The notes under the pieces are model-generated. The model made no database searches. It was not told where the DNA came from and saw only the letters and a list, made by a program, of their open reading frames with translations. This document shows, piece after piece, positions 44,003 through 54,264 of a stretch of 64,000 nucleotides of DNA (the first letter of the stretch is position 1; each line of letters begins with the position of its first letter). The stretch covers positions 310,001 through 374,000 of the forward strand of contig NZ_MEJG01000001.1 of assembly GCF_002592045.1 (NCBI RefSeq). Direction: 5' to 3'. Source of the stretch: Parasaccharibacter apium. Its GTDB lineage: Bacteria; Pseudomonadota; Alphaproteobacteria; Acetobacterales; Acetobacteraceae. The position numbers and the translations under genes were made by a program.

Positions 44003-45895
44003 TTAAGCCGGTTGTGGAGCTACCGGCCCATCATCCCCAACAGAAGCACTCACCCCTTGAATAAATGAGGGCACAGAAGGCCTACGCCCATGGAAGGACT
44101 GATTCTCCTCATCAGTACGGCCTAAAGGCTCCCCACGGATGAGACGACCAATCTCCTCACCTGTTAGAGTTTCATACTCCAACAAGGCCTGCGCAACACG
44201 GTGAAACGCCTCCATATGGGTCAGAATGATATGGCGGCATGTAGCATAGGCCTCATCCAGGATTTTGCGGACCTCCTGATCCACCTCCCGTGCGGTGATG
44301 CCAGAGAGCGTATCCTGATCAGCATAGTCCATCATGCCCAGCTTATCGCTCATACCCCATCGTGTGACCATCTGCCGAGCAATGCCTGTTGCCGACTGAA
44401 TATCACCAGCCGCCCCGGCACTTACCTCATCATGCCCAAAGATAACCTCCTCACCAACGCGACCTCCCATACAAATCACAATCCTAGAGAGGCACCATTG
44501 CCGCCGGTAGGCAAGATTATCTTTCTCCGGCAGGGACTGCACCATCCCCAAAGCTTGCCCACGCGGAATGATCGTTGCTTTATGCATTGGGTCAGCACTC
44601 GGGCTATAATAACTCGCCAAAGCGTGTGCCGCCTCATGATAGGCGGTCATCTTCTTCTCTTCTTCCTCAATAACGGCAGAGCGGCGTTCTGCGCCCATCC
44701 GTACCTTATCATGCGCTTCATCAAATTGCGCCATGCTTACTGTCCGCAAGCCCAAACGTGCCGCAAATAATGCCGCCTCATTTACAAGGTTAGCCAGCTC
44801 CGCACCAGAGAAGCCAACGGTCCCACGCGCAATCACTTTTGGATTCACATCAGAGGAGAGCGGCAACTTCTTCATGTGGACTTGAAGAATCTTCTCACGC
44901 CCTCTCACATCCGGGTTCGACACAACCACTTGGCGGTCAAAACGACCGGGACGCAGCAGAGCAGAATCCAAAACATCAGGGCGGTTAGTCGCAGCAATCA
45001 GGATGACGCCCTCATTACTATCAAACCCATCCATCTCCACGAGCATTTGATTCAGCGTCTGCTCACGCTCATCATTACCGCCGCCCATGCCTGCGCCACG
45101 ATGGCGGCCAACTGCGTCAATCTCATCAATAAAGATAATGCAGGGGGCGTTCTTCTTCCCTTGCTCGAACATATCGCGCACACGCGATGCCCCAACACCG
45201 ACAAACATCTCCACAAAATCAGAACCGGAAATGCTGAAGAAAGGCACATTCGCCTCCCCCGCAACGGCGCGGGCGAGCAAGGTCTTACCGGTACCGGGCG
45301 GACCAACCAACAACACCCCTTTGGGAATCTTCCCCCCCAGCCGGGTATATTTATGCGGGTCTTTTAAGAAATCGACAATCTCGACCAGTTCCTCTTTAGC
45401 TTCTTCAATCCCAGCAACATCGGCAAAGGTCACACGGCCCTTTTTCTCGACCATCATCTTAGCGCGCGATTTGCCAAAGCTCATCGCCCCACGCCCACCG
45501 GCACCGCCATTTTGCATCTGACGGAACAACATAAAGCCTAAGCCGAGCAAAAGCAGAATCGGCAGATACGCCATGATATAACGCCAGCCCGAATTATCAT
45601 CACTCTGCGATGGATGAGCCGTCACCTGCACACCAGCAGAGGTAAGACGCGGGACGAGCATCGGGTCCTCTGGGGCGTATGTCTCAAAGGCTGTCCCATT
45701 CGTCAGTACACCAGAAATATTCTGGTCCTGAATGGTCACCGAGCGCACCTCATGGCCTTCCACGTCATGCACAAAATCGGAATAAGCGATCTTTTGGGTC
45801 ACCTGATGACTACCGGGCTGGAATGCTGCCAGCACACCAATGGCTGCCAAAACGATGACCACCCAAATCGCAACATTACGGCCAATGTTGTTCAT
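44003..45895 (-). CDS. ftsH: ATP-dependent zinc metalloprotease FtsH
   Basis: A 630-residue, membrane-anchored AAA+ protease that removes damaged membrane proteins and short-lived regulators. Two membrane segments (residues ~7-25 and ~108-125) flank a periplasmic domain. The AAA module has [13 protein letters not shown] near residue 200 and FIDEIDAVG; the zinc site is HEAAH near 420. The C-terminus is a disordered Pro/Ser/Gly-rich tail. It follows tilS in the conserved alphaproteobacterial order tol-pal-tilS-ftsH. Confidence 0.95.
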   Translation of the reverse strand: MNNIGRNVAIWVVIVLAAIGVLAAFQPGSHQVTQKIAYSDFVHDVEGHEVRSVTIQDQNISGVLTNGTAFETYAPEDPMLVPRLTSAGVQVTAHPSQSDDNSGWRYIMAYLPILLLLGLGFMLFRQMQNGGAGGRGAMSFGKSRAKMMVEKKGRVTFADVAGIEEAKEELVEIVDFLKDPHKYTRLGGKIPKGVLLVGPPGTGKTLLARAVAGEANVPFFSISGSDFVEMFVGVGASRVRDMFEQGKKNAPCIIFIDEIDAVGRHRGAGMGGGNDEREQTLNQMLVEMDGFDSNEGVILIAATNRPDVLDSALLRPGRFDRQVVVSNPDVRGREKILQVHMKKLPLSSDVNPKVIARGTVGFSGAELANLVNEAALFAARLGLRTVSMAQFDEAHDKVRMGAERRSAVIEEEEKKMTAYHEAAHALASYYSPSADPMHKATIIPRGQALGMVQSLPEKDNLAYRRQWCLSRIVICMGGRVGEEVIFGHDEVSAGAAGDIQSATGIARQMVTRWGMSDKLGMMDYADQDTLSGITAREVDQEVRKILDEAYATCRHIILTHMEAFHRVAQALLEYETLTGEEIGRLIRGEPLGRTDEENQSFHGRRPSVPSFIQGVSASVGDDGPVAPQPA

Positions 45896-46034
45896 CTATT
45901 TTCATACCCCATCAAATAGGCCATGCAGTTTCACCCCACACGACTCTCTCTAGTCCCCTCAAGATAGGTATTTCTGCCTAGGTTCCTACCCCTTACAACG
46001 TAGAAAGGGGACAAAAGACGCTCTTTTTTGCATT

Positions 46035-46060
46035 TATGTAAGAGATTTCATCTTTACATA
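46035..46060. repeat. Inverted repeat downstream of tilS
   Basis: TATGTAA and TTACATA arms, extended by GAT/ATC after one mismatch, make a hairpin immediately after the tilS stop. The minus strand lacks a direct T run, so it may stabilise the 3' end or act in the ftsH leader rather than terminate. Confidence 0.35.
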
Positions 46061-46064
46061 GCCT

Positions 46065-47438
46065 CTATTTAGCGTAGCCACTCTGCCAATCACGCTCACC
46101 CGTAACAGGGATTCCCCCCTCCCATACAAAAGCCACACGGGGGACGTCAGAGCGCAAACCACGCATAGCCTCTGGCACAGCCACAAGCTCCTCCCCGCGC
46201 CATAAAGCCGGCAGACTCGGTAAGATACAGGCAGGCACATCACGCCCCTCACGCCATCGCGTGGCCTGCATGCCTAAAGCGGCAATCACTACATCAGAAT
46301 ATTCCGGCCCATAATATCGCCATCGCCCATCCCACCATTGCCCTGTATGAGCGGGCATAGCCCCTGCAAGATTGCGTGCCTCACGATACAACATCCAGCC
46401 TCGCTCCTGCCCTTTTAACGGGGCAAGGCAAGCCCGCCCTAACGCCCCATGCCCAGCACGGCGCAAAGCAGCCACAGCATGCCGCGTAGGAGCATAATCC
46501 TGCCCCCCAATGAGCCGAATCAATCGGCCCATCACCTCATCACACAAAGCGACAAAGCGCGTTTCATCCAGCCCATCATCTATGAAGATATGCGGCCTCT
46601 CATGCGCTGTTTGAATCAGAAAAGGAGCCAGCTTTAGCCATCCTTCTGGCTGCCACGCCACCCCATGAGCAAGGAAGCGCGCTACCCATGCGTCATCCTC
46701 TTGCTGGGCTATACACGCCTTTTGTTGCAGCTCCCTCATCATACGCCGCTGCGCTGAGGTTATATCTTGCCGCACTTGAACACGGCGAAACCGGCGATTT
46801 TGATTAGACGGGTCCTCGCACCAGGCCACACCAGCTTGCTGCAATGTGGCGCGTAAACGCTCTGGCCTGACCCCCAATAATGGCCGTGCCACTATAATCC
46901 GCCCACGCGCAGCACGATGAGCCATACCCGCTAGCCCTCGCGTACCGCTGCCACGCTCATGCCGCATCCAGAGTGTTTCTTCTTGGTCAGCCTCATGATG
47001 GGCAACCAAAAGAACCGTTGCTCCAGCATCCACGCATGCTGCCTCCAAAGCAGCAAAACGCCCCTCACGCGCGCGTTGCTGTAGCCCCCCCGCAGCCAAC
47101 GGCCCTAATGTTAATAACCGCGCGGGAATATCCAACGCCACTAAACGCTCACATGTTAAACGGGCCTCCGCTGCGGACTCTTCACGCAACGCATGGTCCA
47201 CCACCAACGCAAGAACATGCCGCCGCCATCGCCGCGCTAAAAGGGCAAGGGCCATGGAATCCCCTCCGCCCGATACCGCAATACAAACCGGATGCCCTGC
47301 CTCATCAGGCCCTATAGGCTCCACCAACGCCATCAAAGCGCGAAAATCGGCCTCTGTAAGCGGCTCTGCCTCCCCAGCCTGTATGAGATGAGGGGGCGAT
47401 GTCCCTACCCCCGCCTTAATGGCAAGATGCTCTCTCAC
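46065..47438 (-). CDS. tilS: tRNA(Ile)-lysidine synthase
   Basis: A 457-residue PP-loop ATPase that modifies the CAU anticodon of tRNA-Ile to lysidine, so that it reads AUA. The PP-loop is AVSGGGDSMALALLARRW near residue 55; VVDHALREES and VAHHEADQEETLWMR follow. The start overlaps the end of cpoB by 23 bases, suggesting coupling. The C-terminal region (last ~200 residues) is less conserved, as usual. Confidence 0.88.
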   Translation of the reverse strand: MREHLAIKAGVGTSPPHLIQAGEAEPLTEADFRALMALVEPIGPDEAGHPVCIAVSGGGDSMALALLARRWRRHVLALVVDHALREESAAEARLTCERLVALDIPARLLTLGPLAAGGLQQRAREGRFAALEAACVDAGATVLLVAHHEADQEETLWMRHERGSGTRGLAGMAHRAARGRIIVARPLLGVRPERLRATLQQAGVAWCEDPSNQNRRFRRVQVRQDITSAQRRMMRELQQKACIAQQEDDAWVARFLAHGVAWQPEGWLKLAPFLIQTAHERPHIFIDDGLDETRFVALCDEVMGRLIRLIGGQDYAPTRHAVAALRRAGHGALGRACLAPLKGQERGWMLYREARNLAGAMPAHTGQWWDGRWRYYGPEYSDVVIAALGMQATRWREGRDVPACILPSLPALWRGEELVAVPEAMRGLRSDVPRVAFVWEGGIPVTGERDWQSGYAK

Positions 47439-48384
47439 GGAAGATTTTTTCAGACGCCTTCACCCGTGCAGATGCATTAGGGAACTCTTTATGTAACCGC
47501 TGCAACGCCTCGCAGGAGGCCGCTTTATTGCCTAACGCCAACATAGAGGCCGAAACCCCAAGCAGGGATTCCGGCGCGCGGGAAGAGGATGGTGTACGAC
47601 TATAAATATCATAATATGTTAACGCCGCATTTTTATAAGCTTTCTGCCCCGCTAGGGACTGCGCGAGCAAGAACTGAGCCTCTGTTTTGCTCCACCCTGT
47701 TTTACTCTCTTTTATAGCCTGACGGGCCTGCTCCTCAGCCTCTTTGTAATTATGTGCTTTCAAAGCAGCTCGCCCCGCTTGTAAGGCATCTGCCCCATTA
47801 TGAGGCGCAACCGTCGCAGGGGTGGCAGCAGGCGCCTCACCCGCTGCCGCTGGGGCTGCATGGCTCTCTGCCGCATGTGGGGGGGCCGCACTATGATGGC
47901 CATTCTCCAAAGCAAATTGCATATCACCAAGCTGCTTATTCACTGTCGCTTCATCTTGATGGAGTTGATTGCTCATCTGCTCCATCTGCCCATGCATCTC
48001 CCGCACTTGGCCTTCCAACGCCGTGACGCGCTCAAGCAGCGTGGTCACCAGGTCGCTGCTGCCCCTTTGATGCGATGACGCCGTATTACGGGTTGTCTCC
48101 CCACGCCCCTCTGATGTGCTAGGAGCGGGTGAAGGCAATGCTTCTGGCTCGGCAGTGCTGGCACCGCTATCGCTTAGGTCATCAAGAGCTTCCCCGCTCG
48201 CATCCTCATGATGCTCATGTTGTTGAGCAAGAGCTTGATGTTGCTTCATGATCGCCTCGCGCGAGAGGGAATCATCCGCCCATGCCACCGAGGCCACTGC
48301 GTAAGATAGCAGGGCAAGCCCCCCTAACCCTCGCACCACCGCACATGTCATGCTTGTCATAGTCTCAGCAGAATGACGCATCAT
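47416..48384 (-). CDS. cpoB: Cell-division coordinator CpoB / YbgF (Tol-Pal system)
   Basis: A ~322-residue periplasmic protein. A signal peptide ends ...SVAWA; residues ~95-150 are a coiled coil (LLERVTALEGQVREMHGQMEQMSNQL); an Ala/Pro/His-rich linker follows; the C-terminal ~120 residues are TPR repeats (ALQAGRAALKAHNYKEAEEQARQ, and others). CpoB links Tol-Pal to peptidoglycan synthesis at division. A frame from 48414 exists, but GGGGAG precedes the ATG at 48384. It follows pal, after a hairpin that may reduce read-through. Confidence 0.82.
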   Translation of the reverse strand: MMRHSAETMTSMTCAVVRGLGGLALLSYAVASVAWADDSLSREAIMKQHQALAQQHEHHEDASGEALDDLSDSGASTAEPEALPSPAPSTSEGRGETTRNTASSHQRGSSDLVTTLLERVTALEGQVREMHGQMEQMSNQLHQDEATVNKQLGDMQFALENGHHSAAPPHAAESHAAPAAAGEAPAATPATVAPHNGADALQAGRAALKAHNYKEAEEQARQAIKESKTGWSKTEAQFLLAQSLAGQKAYKNAALTYYDIYSRTPSSSRAPESLLGVSASMLALGNKAASCEALQRLHKEFPNASARVKASEKIFRERASCH

Positions 48385-48419
48385 CTCTCTAACTCCCCAT
48401 CGATGAGCCTTCATCGCAT

Positions 48420-48456
48420 ATAAAATCGGACCGGTCTCTCCAACCGGCCCGATTTC
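48420..48456 (-). terminator. Hairpin terminator or attenuator between pal and cpoB
   Basis: On the minus strand AAATCGGGCCGGT and ACCGGTCCGATTT pair with a bulge or mismatch, followed by TTTATA. It lies between pal and cpoB, so it probably ends most tolQ-pal transcripts and lets some continue. Confidence 0.65.
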
Positions 48457-48489
48457 TCCCCATAAGGGGCATCAACCCCCTAACTACTC

Positions 48490-48978
48490 TTAGCGGACAG
48501 AGGTAATCGCGTTACGATTTTGTGCCCATGCATCTGGTGTATCACCATCAGCTGTTGGGCGGTCTTTACCATACGAAATGGTCATGATGCGTGTTGGAGC
48601 AACACCTTTGGCCTCCAAATATTCACGCGCTGCATTGGCACGACGCTGCCCCAGAGCAATATTATATTCCTCCGTCCCGCGGTCATCACAATTCCCTGCG
48701 ATGAGAATATTCACCTGCGGATAGCGGGCCAACCACTCAGCCTGTTTATCCAATGTTGCGCGGGCATCACTATCAAGCTGGTTCTTATTCAGCTCAAAAT
48801 AAACGCGATCCCCTGCTGTTGCGACAAGGTCGCCCTCACTGCCCGGTGTAGGGCCCTGATTATATTGCTGTTGTGATACGTTCTGGCCATTGCCATCACC
48901 ATTATCATCTTTATGGCCACCACTACATGCAGCCAAAGCGCAAACCATACCTAAAGCGGCAATCTTTGTAATTTTCAT
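48490..48978 (-). CDS. pal: Peptidoglycan-associated lipoprotein
   Basis: A 162-residue lipoprotein. The signal ends in the lipobox LAAC, so it is anchored to the outer membrane, and the C-terminal OmpA-like domain (YFELNKNQLDSDARATLDKQAEWL, IAGNCDDRGTEEYNIALGQRRANAAREYL) binds peptidoglycan. The longer frame from 49146 is spurious: GGAGG lies seven bases before the ATG at 48978. Together with TolB it ties the outer membrane to the cell wall during constriction. Confidence 0.93.
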   Translation of the reverse strand: MKITKIAALGMVCALAACSGGHKDDNGDGNGQNVSQQQYNQGPTPGSEGDLVATAGDRVYFELNKNQLDSDARATLDKQAEWLARYPQVNILIAGNCDDRGTEEYNIALGQRRANAAREYLEAKGVAPTRIMTISYGKDRPTADGDTPDAWAQNRNAITSVR

Positions 48979-49063
48979 AACCATTCCTCCAAAATAATCT
49001 CCCCCTTTATGAGGAAGAATTCCCCCGCCCGCACCGTGCGAACAAGAAAAACCGAAATACCCC

Positions 49064-50431
49064 TTACCGCCGTAAAGGAGACCAAGCCGGGTCGGACGCG
49101 CCCGTTGTGGTGGGGATGCTGTGCTCGTTAAACCCAGCAACATCAATCACCTCAATGGTGGAGGTAAAACCAGCTCCCCCCGCCCCGGCTGCATTTTGAC
49201 GGCAGAAGGCCAAAGCCCGGCCATTAGGCGCAAAGCTGGGGCTCTCCACCGTGAAACCTTCTGTCAAGGTCCGCTCACCAACACCATCTGGGCCCATCAA
49301 CCCTAGGGAGAACCCACCATGACCAATGCGCGTAAAGGCAATTTGATCCCCCCGTGGTGACCATACGGGGGAGCCATAATGCCCATTCCCGTAAGAAATC
49401 CGCCGTGCATTCCCCCCATCGGCACTCATAACGTAAAGCTGGGGTGAACCACCACGATCGGAGTTAAAGACAATGCTCCGCCCATCAGGGCTAAAGCACG
49501 GGCTGGTATCAATCACACCGGGTGTGCCTGTCAGCTTACGCCGATGTTGCGTAGCAAGGTCAATGAGATACAAATCCGCCCCGCCATCACGCGTTGTGGC
49601 TGAAAGAATAATGCTCCGCCCATCAGGGGAGAAGCGCGGCGCAAAAGAGATACCCTCAAATGTGCCAAGAATCGTCTGCTGCCCGCTATTGAGGTCATAG
49701 ACATAAACGCGTGGGCGATTATTGGCATAGGAGAGGAACGCGAGCTTCTCACTAATTGGGCTAAAACGTGGCTCCAACGTTAACCAGCTGCCATTGGTCA
49801 GCATATGCGCGTTCGCCCCATCTTGGTCCATAATCGCAAGACGGGTTGTTTGATGCCGCCGCGGGCCTGTCCGCGCGATATAGGCAATCCGCGTATCGAA
49901 ATACCCGTCCTCACCTAATAACCGCTTGTAAATCTCATCAGCGATGATGTGAGCAATCCGCCGCCAGTTGTTTTGAGAGGCCGTATAAGCACGGCCTGTC
50001 ATCTGCTGGCCTGCCAATACATCCCACAAGCGCATCTCTACCCGAACACGGTCAGCCCCTGTTGCGCTCCCCGCTACAGCAACGCGCGCGCCACGGGCTT
50101 TCAACGCATGAAAGTCTGGCTGACGAGAGGCAGGGACATCACCACCTAATACCTCAAACAACCCTGTGCTGCTAAGGTCTGCGGCAATCACGCTAGAAAT
50201 CTGATCCCCTAGCCCCGCCCCAAAATTAGGCACCACGATAGGAATCGGTGCCTGATGAGCATTGGCTACAGTAATCTCTGCCGGAGCCGCCTCACCACTA
50301 GCATAAGCACGCCCCCCTAAAAGGCCCAGCGGCGTAGCAAGAACACCCCCCGCAGCCACCCCGCCCATAAGGGACCGGCGGGAAAGATGTTTCTGAAGAA
50401 AACCAGCTTCAGCATCGGAAAAAAATGACAT
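49064..50431 (-). CDS. tolB: Tol-Pal system protein TolB, Tat-exported
   Basis: A 455-residue periplasmic protein. The N-terminal signal SRRSLMGG followed by a hydrophobic stretch is a twin-arginine type. The TolB N-terminal domain then leads to a six-bladed propeller with repeated PRFSPDGRSI-type motifs. It binds Pal and TolA. Tat-type signals on TolB occur in some alphaproteobacteria. It lies between tolA and pal in the conserved order. Confidence 0.92.
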   Translation of the reverse strand: MSFFSDAEAGFLQKHLSRRSLMGGVAAGGVLATPLGLLGGRAYASGEAAPAEITVANAHQAPIPIVVPNFGAGLGDQISSVIAADLSSTGLFEVLGGDVPASRQPDFHALKARGARVAVAGSATGADRVRVEMRLWDVLAGQQMTGRAYTASQNNWRRIAHIIADEIYKRLLGEDGYFDTRIAYIARTGPRRHQTTRLAIMDQDGANAHMLTNGSWLTLEPRFSPISEKLAFLSYANNRPRVYVYDLNSGQQTILGTFEGISFAPRFSPDGRSIILSATTRDGGADLYLIDLATQHRRKLTGTPGVIDTSPCFSPDGRSIVFNSDRGGSPQLYVMSADGGNARRISYGNGHYGSPVWSPRGDQIAFTRIGHGGFSLGLMGPDGVGERTLTEGFTVESPSFAPNGRALAFCRQNAAGAGGAGFTSTIEVIDVAGFNEHSIPTTTGASDPAWSPLRR

Positions 50432-50455
50432 GACCTACCTCAGATAAATCCAGCC

Positions 50456-51478
50456 TTAGGGCTTAAAAAGGAAGCGAAACTGCCGCACCTGCCCCAAAAG
50501 TCGCTTGGGTACAGGCAAGCGGGAACATACAGGGCTCAACACCGCATCACGCGCGCGCTCAGCCTGAACACGATAAGCCGGGTCCGCCGCCATACGGGCG
50601 CGCGTCTCTGGCAGGAAGGTCACCATGCGTGCCTCACCTGTTGCATCGACAGTGACCATCATACGCGCTGAGAAGCTCTGATAATTCCGCGCCAATGTAT
50701 CTTCTTGATAACAACGCTGCACGGAAGAACCAATGGCATTCTGCTCCCCGCTTGTCAGAGCGGCCGTATCACCATCAACACGCCCACCCCCATGAGGAGA
50801 CCCCCCTTGTGCCGGGTTAGGATGCGCCTTAGGCGGCTGCTCCTGCTTTGCTTGGCTACGGAACTCATCCAACGTGGCCAACAAAGAGCGACTATCAGCT
50901 TGCGTTTTCTTCGCCTCATGCGCCTGCTCCGTATGGGAGGGCTGCGCCTTAGTCGGCGGCTTCTCCACCACACGCTCTGGGGCCTTCACCTGCGCCTGCT
51001 TACGCGCGGGCACTAGCTTGGGCTTAGGCGTATCACTCACCTCGCCCTTCTCCTGCACGGGAGCCTTTTGCTGCACGGGCGTCTTAGCCGCCACCTGCGC
51101 AGGCTCCGGCTCAGCTTGAGCAGGGGGAGGTGGCGGCGGGGCAGGCGGTGGCGGCTCAACAGGCTGTGGCTTTGCAGGCTCTGGCGCGGGGGGAGCTTTC
51201 GTCTCTACCGGCGCAGGAGGAGCAGGCACATCGGCTTTCTGCATCGCTTTTGCCGCAGCATGAGGGCCACCTGTACTCTCATACACCATAGCAACCGTCT
51301 GCTCTGGCTGCGGCTCCGGTGGTGGTGGCTGAGGGTGCCACAGTAAAAGGACCAACAACCCACCATGCAGCAAAAGCGAGACCACCACCCCGCCTGTCAC
51401 CAAGCTGGAAGGCTCTCGCCCCAACCGCGGATAAGGCGGTGGAGCCTCATCAAAAGGTGGAGAGGCAGAGAAACTCAC
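50456..51478 (-). CDS. tolA: Energy-transducing protein TolA (TonB-like)
   Basis: A 340-residue protein anchored by one N-terminal membrane span (residues ~30-50, LVTGGVVVSLLLHGGLLVLLL), followed by a long Pro/Ala/Lys-rich periplasmic stalk and a C-terminal globular TolA domain (residues ~250-340, with a conserved cysteine pair). It transmits the proton-motive force from TolQR to TolB-Pal. I chose a GTG start at 51478 because AAGGAG, overlapping the tolR stop, is seven bases upstream; an ATG at 51529 would sit within tolR. Confidence 0.82.
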   Translation of the reverse strand: MSFSASPPFDEAPPPYPRLGREPSSLVTGGVVVSLLLHGGLLVLLLWHPQPPPPEPQPEQTVAMVYESTGGPHAAAKAMQKADVPAPPAPVETKAPPAPEPAKPQPVEPPPPAPPPPPPAQAEPEPAQVAAKTPVQQKAPVQEKGEVSDTPKPKLVPARKQAQVKAPERVVEKPPTKAQPSHTEQAHEAKKTQADSRSLLATLDEFRSQAKQEQPPKAHPNPAQGGSPHGGGRVDGDTAALTSGEQNAIGSSVQRCYQEDTLARNYQSFSARMMVTVDATGEARMVTFLPETRARMAADPAYRVQAERARDAVLSPVCSRLPVPKRLLGQVRQFRFLFKP

Positions 51479-51488
51479 AAACGGCTCC

Positions 51489-51917
51489 TTACTGCCCGCC
51501 CTGCGGCTGCTGGGCAAGAAGGGCCACATGGGTAAAGCCCCCAGCGGTAATCTGACCCATGACGCTCATCACCTTGCCGTAATCAATCTTCGCATCAGCG
51601 CGGACGAAAATCCGCCGCCCGGAATCATTACTCGCTAATTGCTGCAAGTGTGAGACTAACTCCTCCGCACTCACCGGGTCTTCCCCTAGGTAAAGGCTGC
51701 CATCGCTCTTAATCGACACGGTAATAGGCTTATTATCCGCATTAACAGGCTTAGCACTCGTCTGCGGGAGGTCCACATTCACACCACTGGTGAGCATCGG
51801 TGCTGTGACCATGAAGATAATCAACAACACCAACATCACATCAACCAGCGGCGTCACATTAATATGCGATTCTGGCTTCCGCCGGGTCCGTCGCCCGCTC
51901 CGTAAGGAAAACGCCAT
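51489..51917 (-). CDS. tolR: Tol-Pal system protein TolR (ExbD/TolR family)
   Basis: A 142-residue protein with one membrane span (residues ~20-40; VTPLVDVMLVLLIIFMVTAPML, including the conserved Asp of the proton channel) and a periplasmic dimerisation domain. It begins six bases after tolQ and its stop carries the RBS of tolA. Confidence 0.94.
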   Translation of the reverse strand: MAFSLRSGRRTRRKPESHINVTPLVDVMLVLLIIFMVTAPMLTSGVNVDLPQTSAKPVNADNKPITVSIKSDGSLYLGEDPVSAEELVSHLQQLASNDSGRRIFVRADAKIDYGKVMSVMGQITAGGFTHVALLAQQPQGGQ

Positions 51918-51922
51918 GACCT

Positions 51923-52654
51923 TCAGCCCTTCCCGCCGCCACGCTCTTCAGACTGACGGGAGAGGATAGCAGCAAACTCCGTACCAAAACCCTCCATCCG
52001 GTCGCCAAAATTATCAATCGCGCGGCTGATAAGGTTGTACGCCACATAAGCAGGGATAGCGGTAATCAGGCCAATCGCTGTAGCAAACAAAGCCTCAGAG
52101 ATACCCGGGGCCACCACAGCAAGGTTCGTATTATGCATTGTCGCGATAGAGCTAAAGGCGTGCATAATCCCCCAAACCGTCCCAAACAGCCCCACAAAGG
52201 GAGCCACCGGGCCGATTGTGGCCAGCAACACAACATAGCGGTTCAAACGGTCTATCTCACGGGCAATTGTAATGCCAATGGCACGGTCTATCCGCTCGGA
52301 CGTACCGCCATGAATCACATCAATCCCCGCAATACGGGAGGACCGCCGCCATTCCCCCATAGCCGCACCAAACACCGCAGCCATAGGATGAACAGGCCGT
52401 GCCCCCTCGCTATCATAGAGGTCATCCAACGAGCCACCGGACCAAAAACGATCCTCAAACGCGCTGGCTTCTTGATTCACACGGCGAAGAAGAAGGAACT
52501 TCTCTACAATCACAGCCCAGACGAAGATGCTACACAGCACCAACCCTACCATCACAAGCTGCACCACGAACGAAGCATTCAGGAACAGATGAAGGGGAGA
52601 CATCCCCGCTGCCCCAGCAGCACCCAGGGCACTCGAACTCACAGCCTGATCCAC
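51923..52654 (-). CDS. tolQ: Tol-Pal system protein TolQ (MotA/TolQ/ExbB family)
   Basis: A 243-residue inner-membrane protein with three spans. The central cytosolic loop and the last two spans (TIGPVAPFVGLFGTVWGIMHAF, and ATAIGLITAIPAYVAYN) are the MotA/TolQ/ExbB signature. Start is GTG (52654) with AGGAG six bases before. It is the first gene of tolQRAB-pal; ybgC lies 110 bases upstream. Confidence 0.93.
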   Translation of the reverse strand: MDQAVSSSALGAAGAAGMSPLHLFLNASFVVQLVMVGLVLCSIFVWAVIVEKFLLLRRVNQEASAFEDRFWSGGSLDDLYDSEGARPVHPMAAVFGAAMGEWRRSSRIAGIDVIHGGTSERIDRAIGITIAREIDRLNRYVVLLATIGPVAPFVGLFGTVWGIMHAFSSIATMHNTNLAVVAPGISEALFATAIGLITAIPAYVAYNLISRAIDNFGDRMEGFGTEFAAILSRQSEERGGGKG

Positions 52655-52764
52655 TCCGCTCTCCTATCTCATGGTCCATCAACTAAAAACTACTGCTTCA
52701 TGTTGCAGTAGGATGACCTTTTTTCAATGGCACAAGGGGAGGAAAGAGCAAATATCTTTAATCG

Positions 52765-53193
52765 TTAATCTTTTGTCAGGTCTTTTAACCCCTCCAACCG
52801 CGCTTGATAAACGGCGGGCAGACGCAAAGGGGTCATGCTGGCGAGTTTTAAACACGCTAGCTCTACTTCAATCACCACGGCCTTTTGCCCCGCTCGGCTG
52901 TGATTGGTGATGATTTGCCGCAACATCAACCGCGCCCCGCTGGCATGCAGGAGGCTTGTCTCCACCTCTAACAGCTCATCCAACCGCAATGGGGCGTGAT
53001 AACGGATATTCAACTGCCGGACGACAAAGCCTATCCCATCCTCTGCGGCCATCTCGCCTACAGATAGCCCTAAAGAGCGCAACGCCTCTGCCCGCGCACG
53101 CTCTGCAAAGCCAAGATAACGCGCATGATATACAATGCCCCCTGCATCCGTATCCTCATAATAGACACGAAATTGACAATGATGGGCCGCCAT
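52765..53193 (-). CDS. ybgC: Tol-Pal-associated acyl-CoA thioesterase YbgC
   Basis: A 142-residue hotdog-fold thioesterase: FRVYYEDTDAGGIVYHARYLGFAERARAE with the catalytic Asp and Tyr/His region. In many proteobacteria it precedes tolQ and acts on short-chain or acyl-CoA/ACP esters in phospholipid metabolism. The start has AAGGAGAGGG upstream. It follows ruvB by 12 bases. Confidence 0.9.
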   Translation of the reverse strand: MAAHHCQFRVYYEDTDAGGIVYHARYLGFAERARAEALRSLGLSVGEMAAEDGIGFVVRQLNIRYHAPLRLDELLEVETSLLHASGARLMLRQIITNHSRAGQKAVVIEVELACLKLASMTPLRLPAVYQARLEGLKDLTKD

Positions 53194-53205
53194 ACCCTCT
53201 CCTTT

Positions 53206-54264
53206 TTATAAAAACCGTGGCTCTTGTGGCTCTATAGAGCTTGCTGGTGGGGTCAAACCCAAATACCGCCATCCCGGCTCCCCCAACATACGCCCGCGCG
53301 ATGTCCGTAAGACTAAACCTTCCTGAATCAAATAAGGCTCTACAACATCCTCTAATGTATCGCGGGCTTCTGCCAATGCTGCGGCGAGGGTCTCCACCCC
53401 CACAGGGCCACCACGATGATGCTCGGCAATACGGCGTAAATACCGCCTATCCATCGCATCCAGCCCGTGGCGATCCACCTCTAAGCGAGAGAGGGCCATA
53501 TCCGCTAAGTGGCGGTCAATCACATCCTTTTTAGCAACCAACGCGAAATCACGCACACGCCGCAGCAACCGCCCAGCAATACGCGGTGTCCCGCGTGAGC
53601 GGCGGGCAATTTCCTCCGCGCCTTCATCTGTAAGGGCCATGCCCAACTTTGCAGCCCCACGGCTAACAATCTGCCGCAATTCATCCGGTGTATAAAAGAC
53701 GAGCCGCAAGGGAATGCCAAAACGATCCCGCAACGGCGTAGCTAACAAGCCAGAACGCGTTGTCGCCGCAACGAGCGTGAAAGGGGCAAGGTCAATCCGT
53801 ACCGAGCGCGCCGCTGGCCCCTCGCCTATGACAAGGTCAAGCTGAAAATCCTCCATAGCGGGATAGAGGATTTCCTCAATCGCAGGCTGAAGGCGGTGGA
53901 TTTCATCAATGAACAGCACATCGCGCGGCTGGAGATTCGTCAAAATAGCAGCTAAGTCGCCTGAGCGTTGAATCACAGGCCCAGATGTCGCTCGGAAGCC
54001 TACCCCCAATTCCCGTGCAACAATTTGAGCAAGGGTCGTTTTCCCTAAACCCGGCGGGCCATGCAAAAGGACATGGTCCAACGCTTCCCCACGTTTACGC
54101 GCCGCCTCGATAAAGATAGCGAGATTCTCACGGCTCGCTTTTTGCCCCGTAAAATCAGCAAGGCTTTGAGGGCGCAAAGCAACATCTGCCACATCCTCCG
54201 CCTGACGTGTTGCATCCGTCTCTGGGGCACGCTGGGGGGGCGTCTCCGGCATAAAGGGTGTCAT
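53206..54264 (-). CDS. ruvB: Holliday junction branch-migration helicase RuvB
   Basis: A 352-residue AAA+ motor: [12 protein letters not shown], Walker [40 protein letters not shown], and a C-terminal winged helix with [12 protein letters not shown]-type ending. It drives branch migration with RuvA. The start overlaps ruvA (ATGA at 54261-54264). Confidence 0.95.
   Translation of the reverse strand: MTPFMPETPPQRAPETDATRQAEDVADVALRPQSLADFTGQKASRENLAIFIEAARKRGEALDHVLLHGPPGLGKTTLAQIVARELGVGFRATSGPVIQRSGDLAAILTNLQPRDVLFIDEIHRLQPAIEEILYPAMEDFQLDLVIGEGPAARSVRIDLAPFTLVAATTRSGLLATPLRDRFGIPLRLVFYTPDELRQIVSRGAAKLGMALTDEGAEEIARRSRGTPRIAGRLLRRVRDFALVAKKDVIDRHLADMALSRLEVDRHGLDAMDRRYLRRIAEHHRGGPVGVETLAAALAEARDTLEDVVEPYLIQEGLVLRTSRGRMLGEPGWRYLGLTPPASSIEPQEPRFL

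Noticed and set aside
48490-49146. N-terminal extension of Pal to 218 residues
   Set aside because: The lipoprotein signal begins at 48978 with a good ribosome-binding site; the extension runs into the end of tolB.
50705-51346. Arg/Leu-rich frames opposite tolA
   Set aside because: They are reverse readings of the proline- and alanine-rich stalk of TolA and have no independent support.
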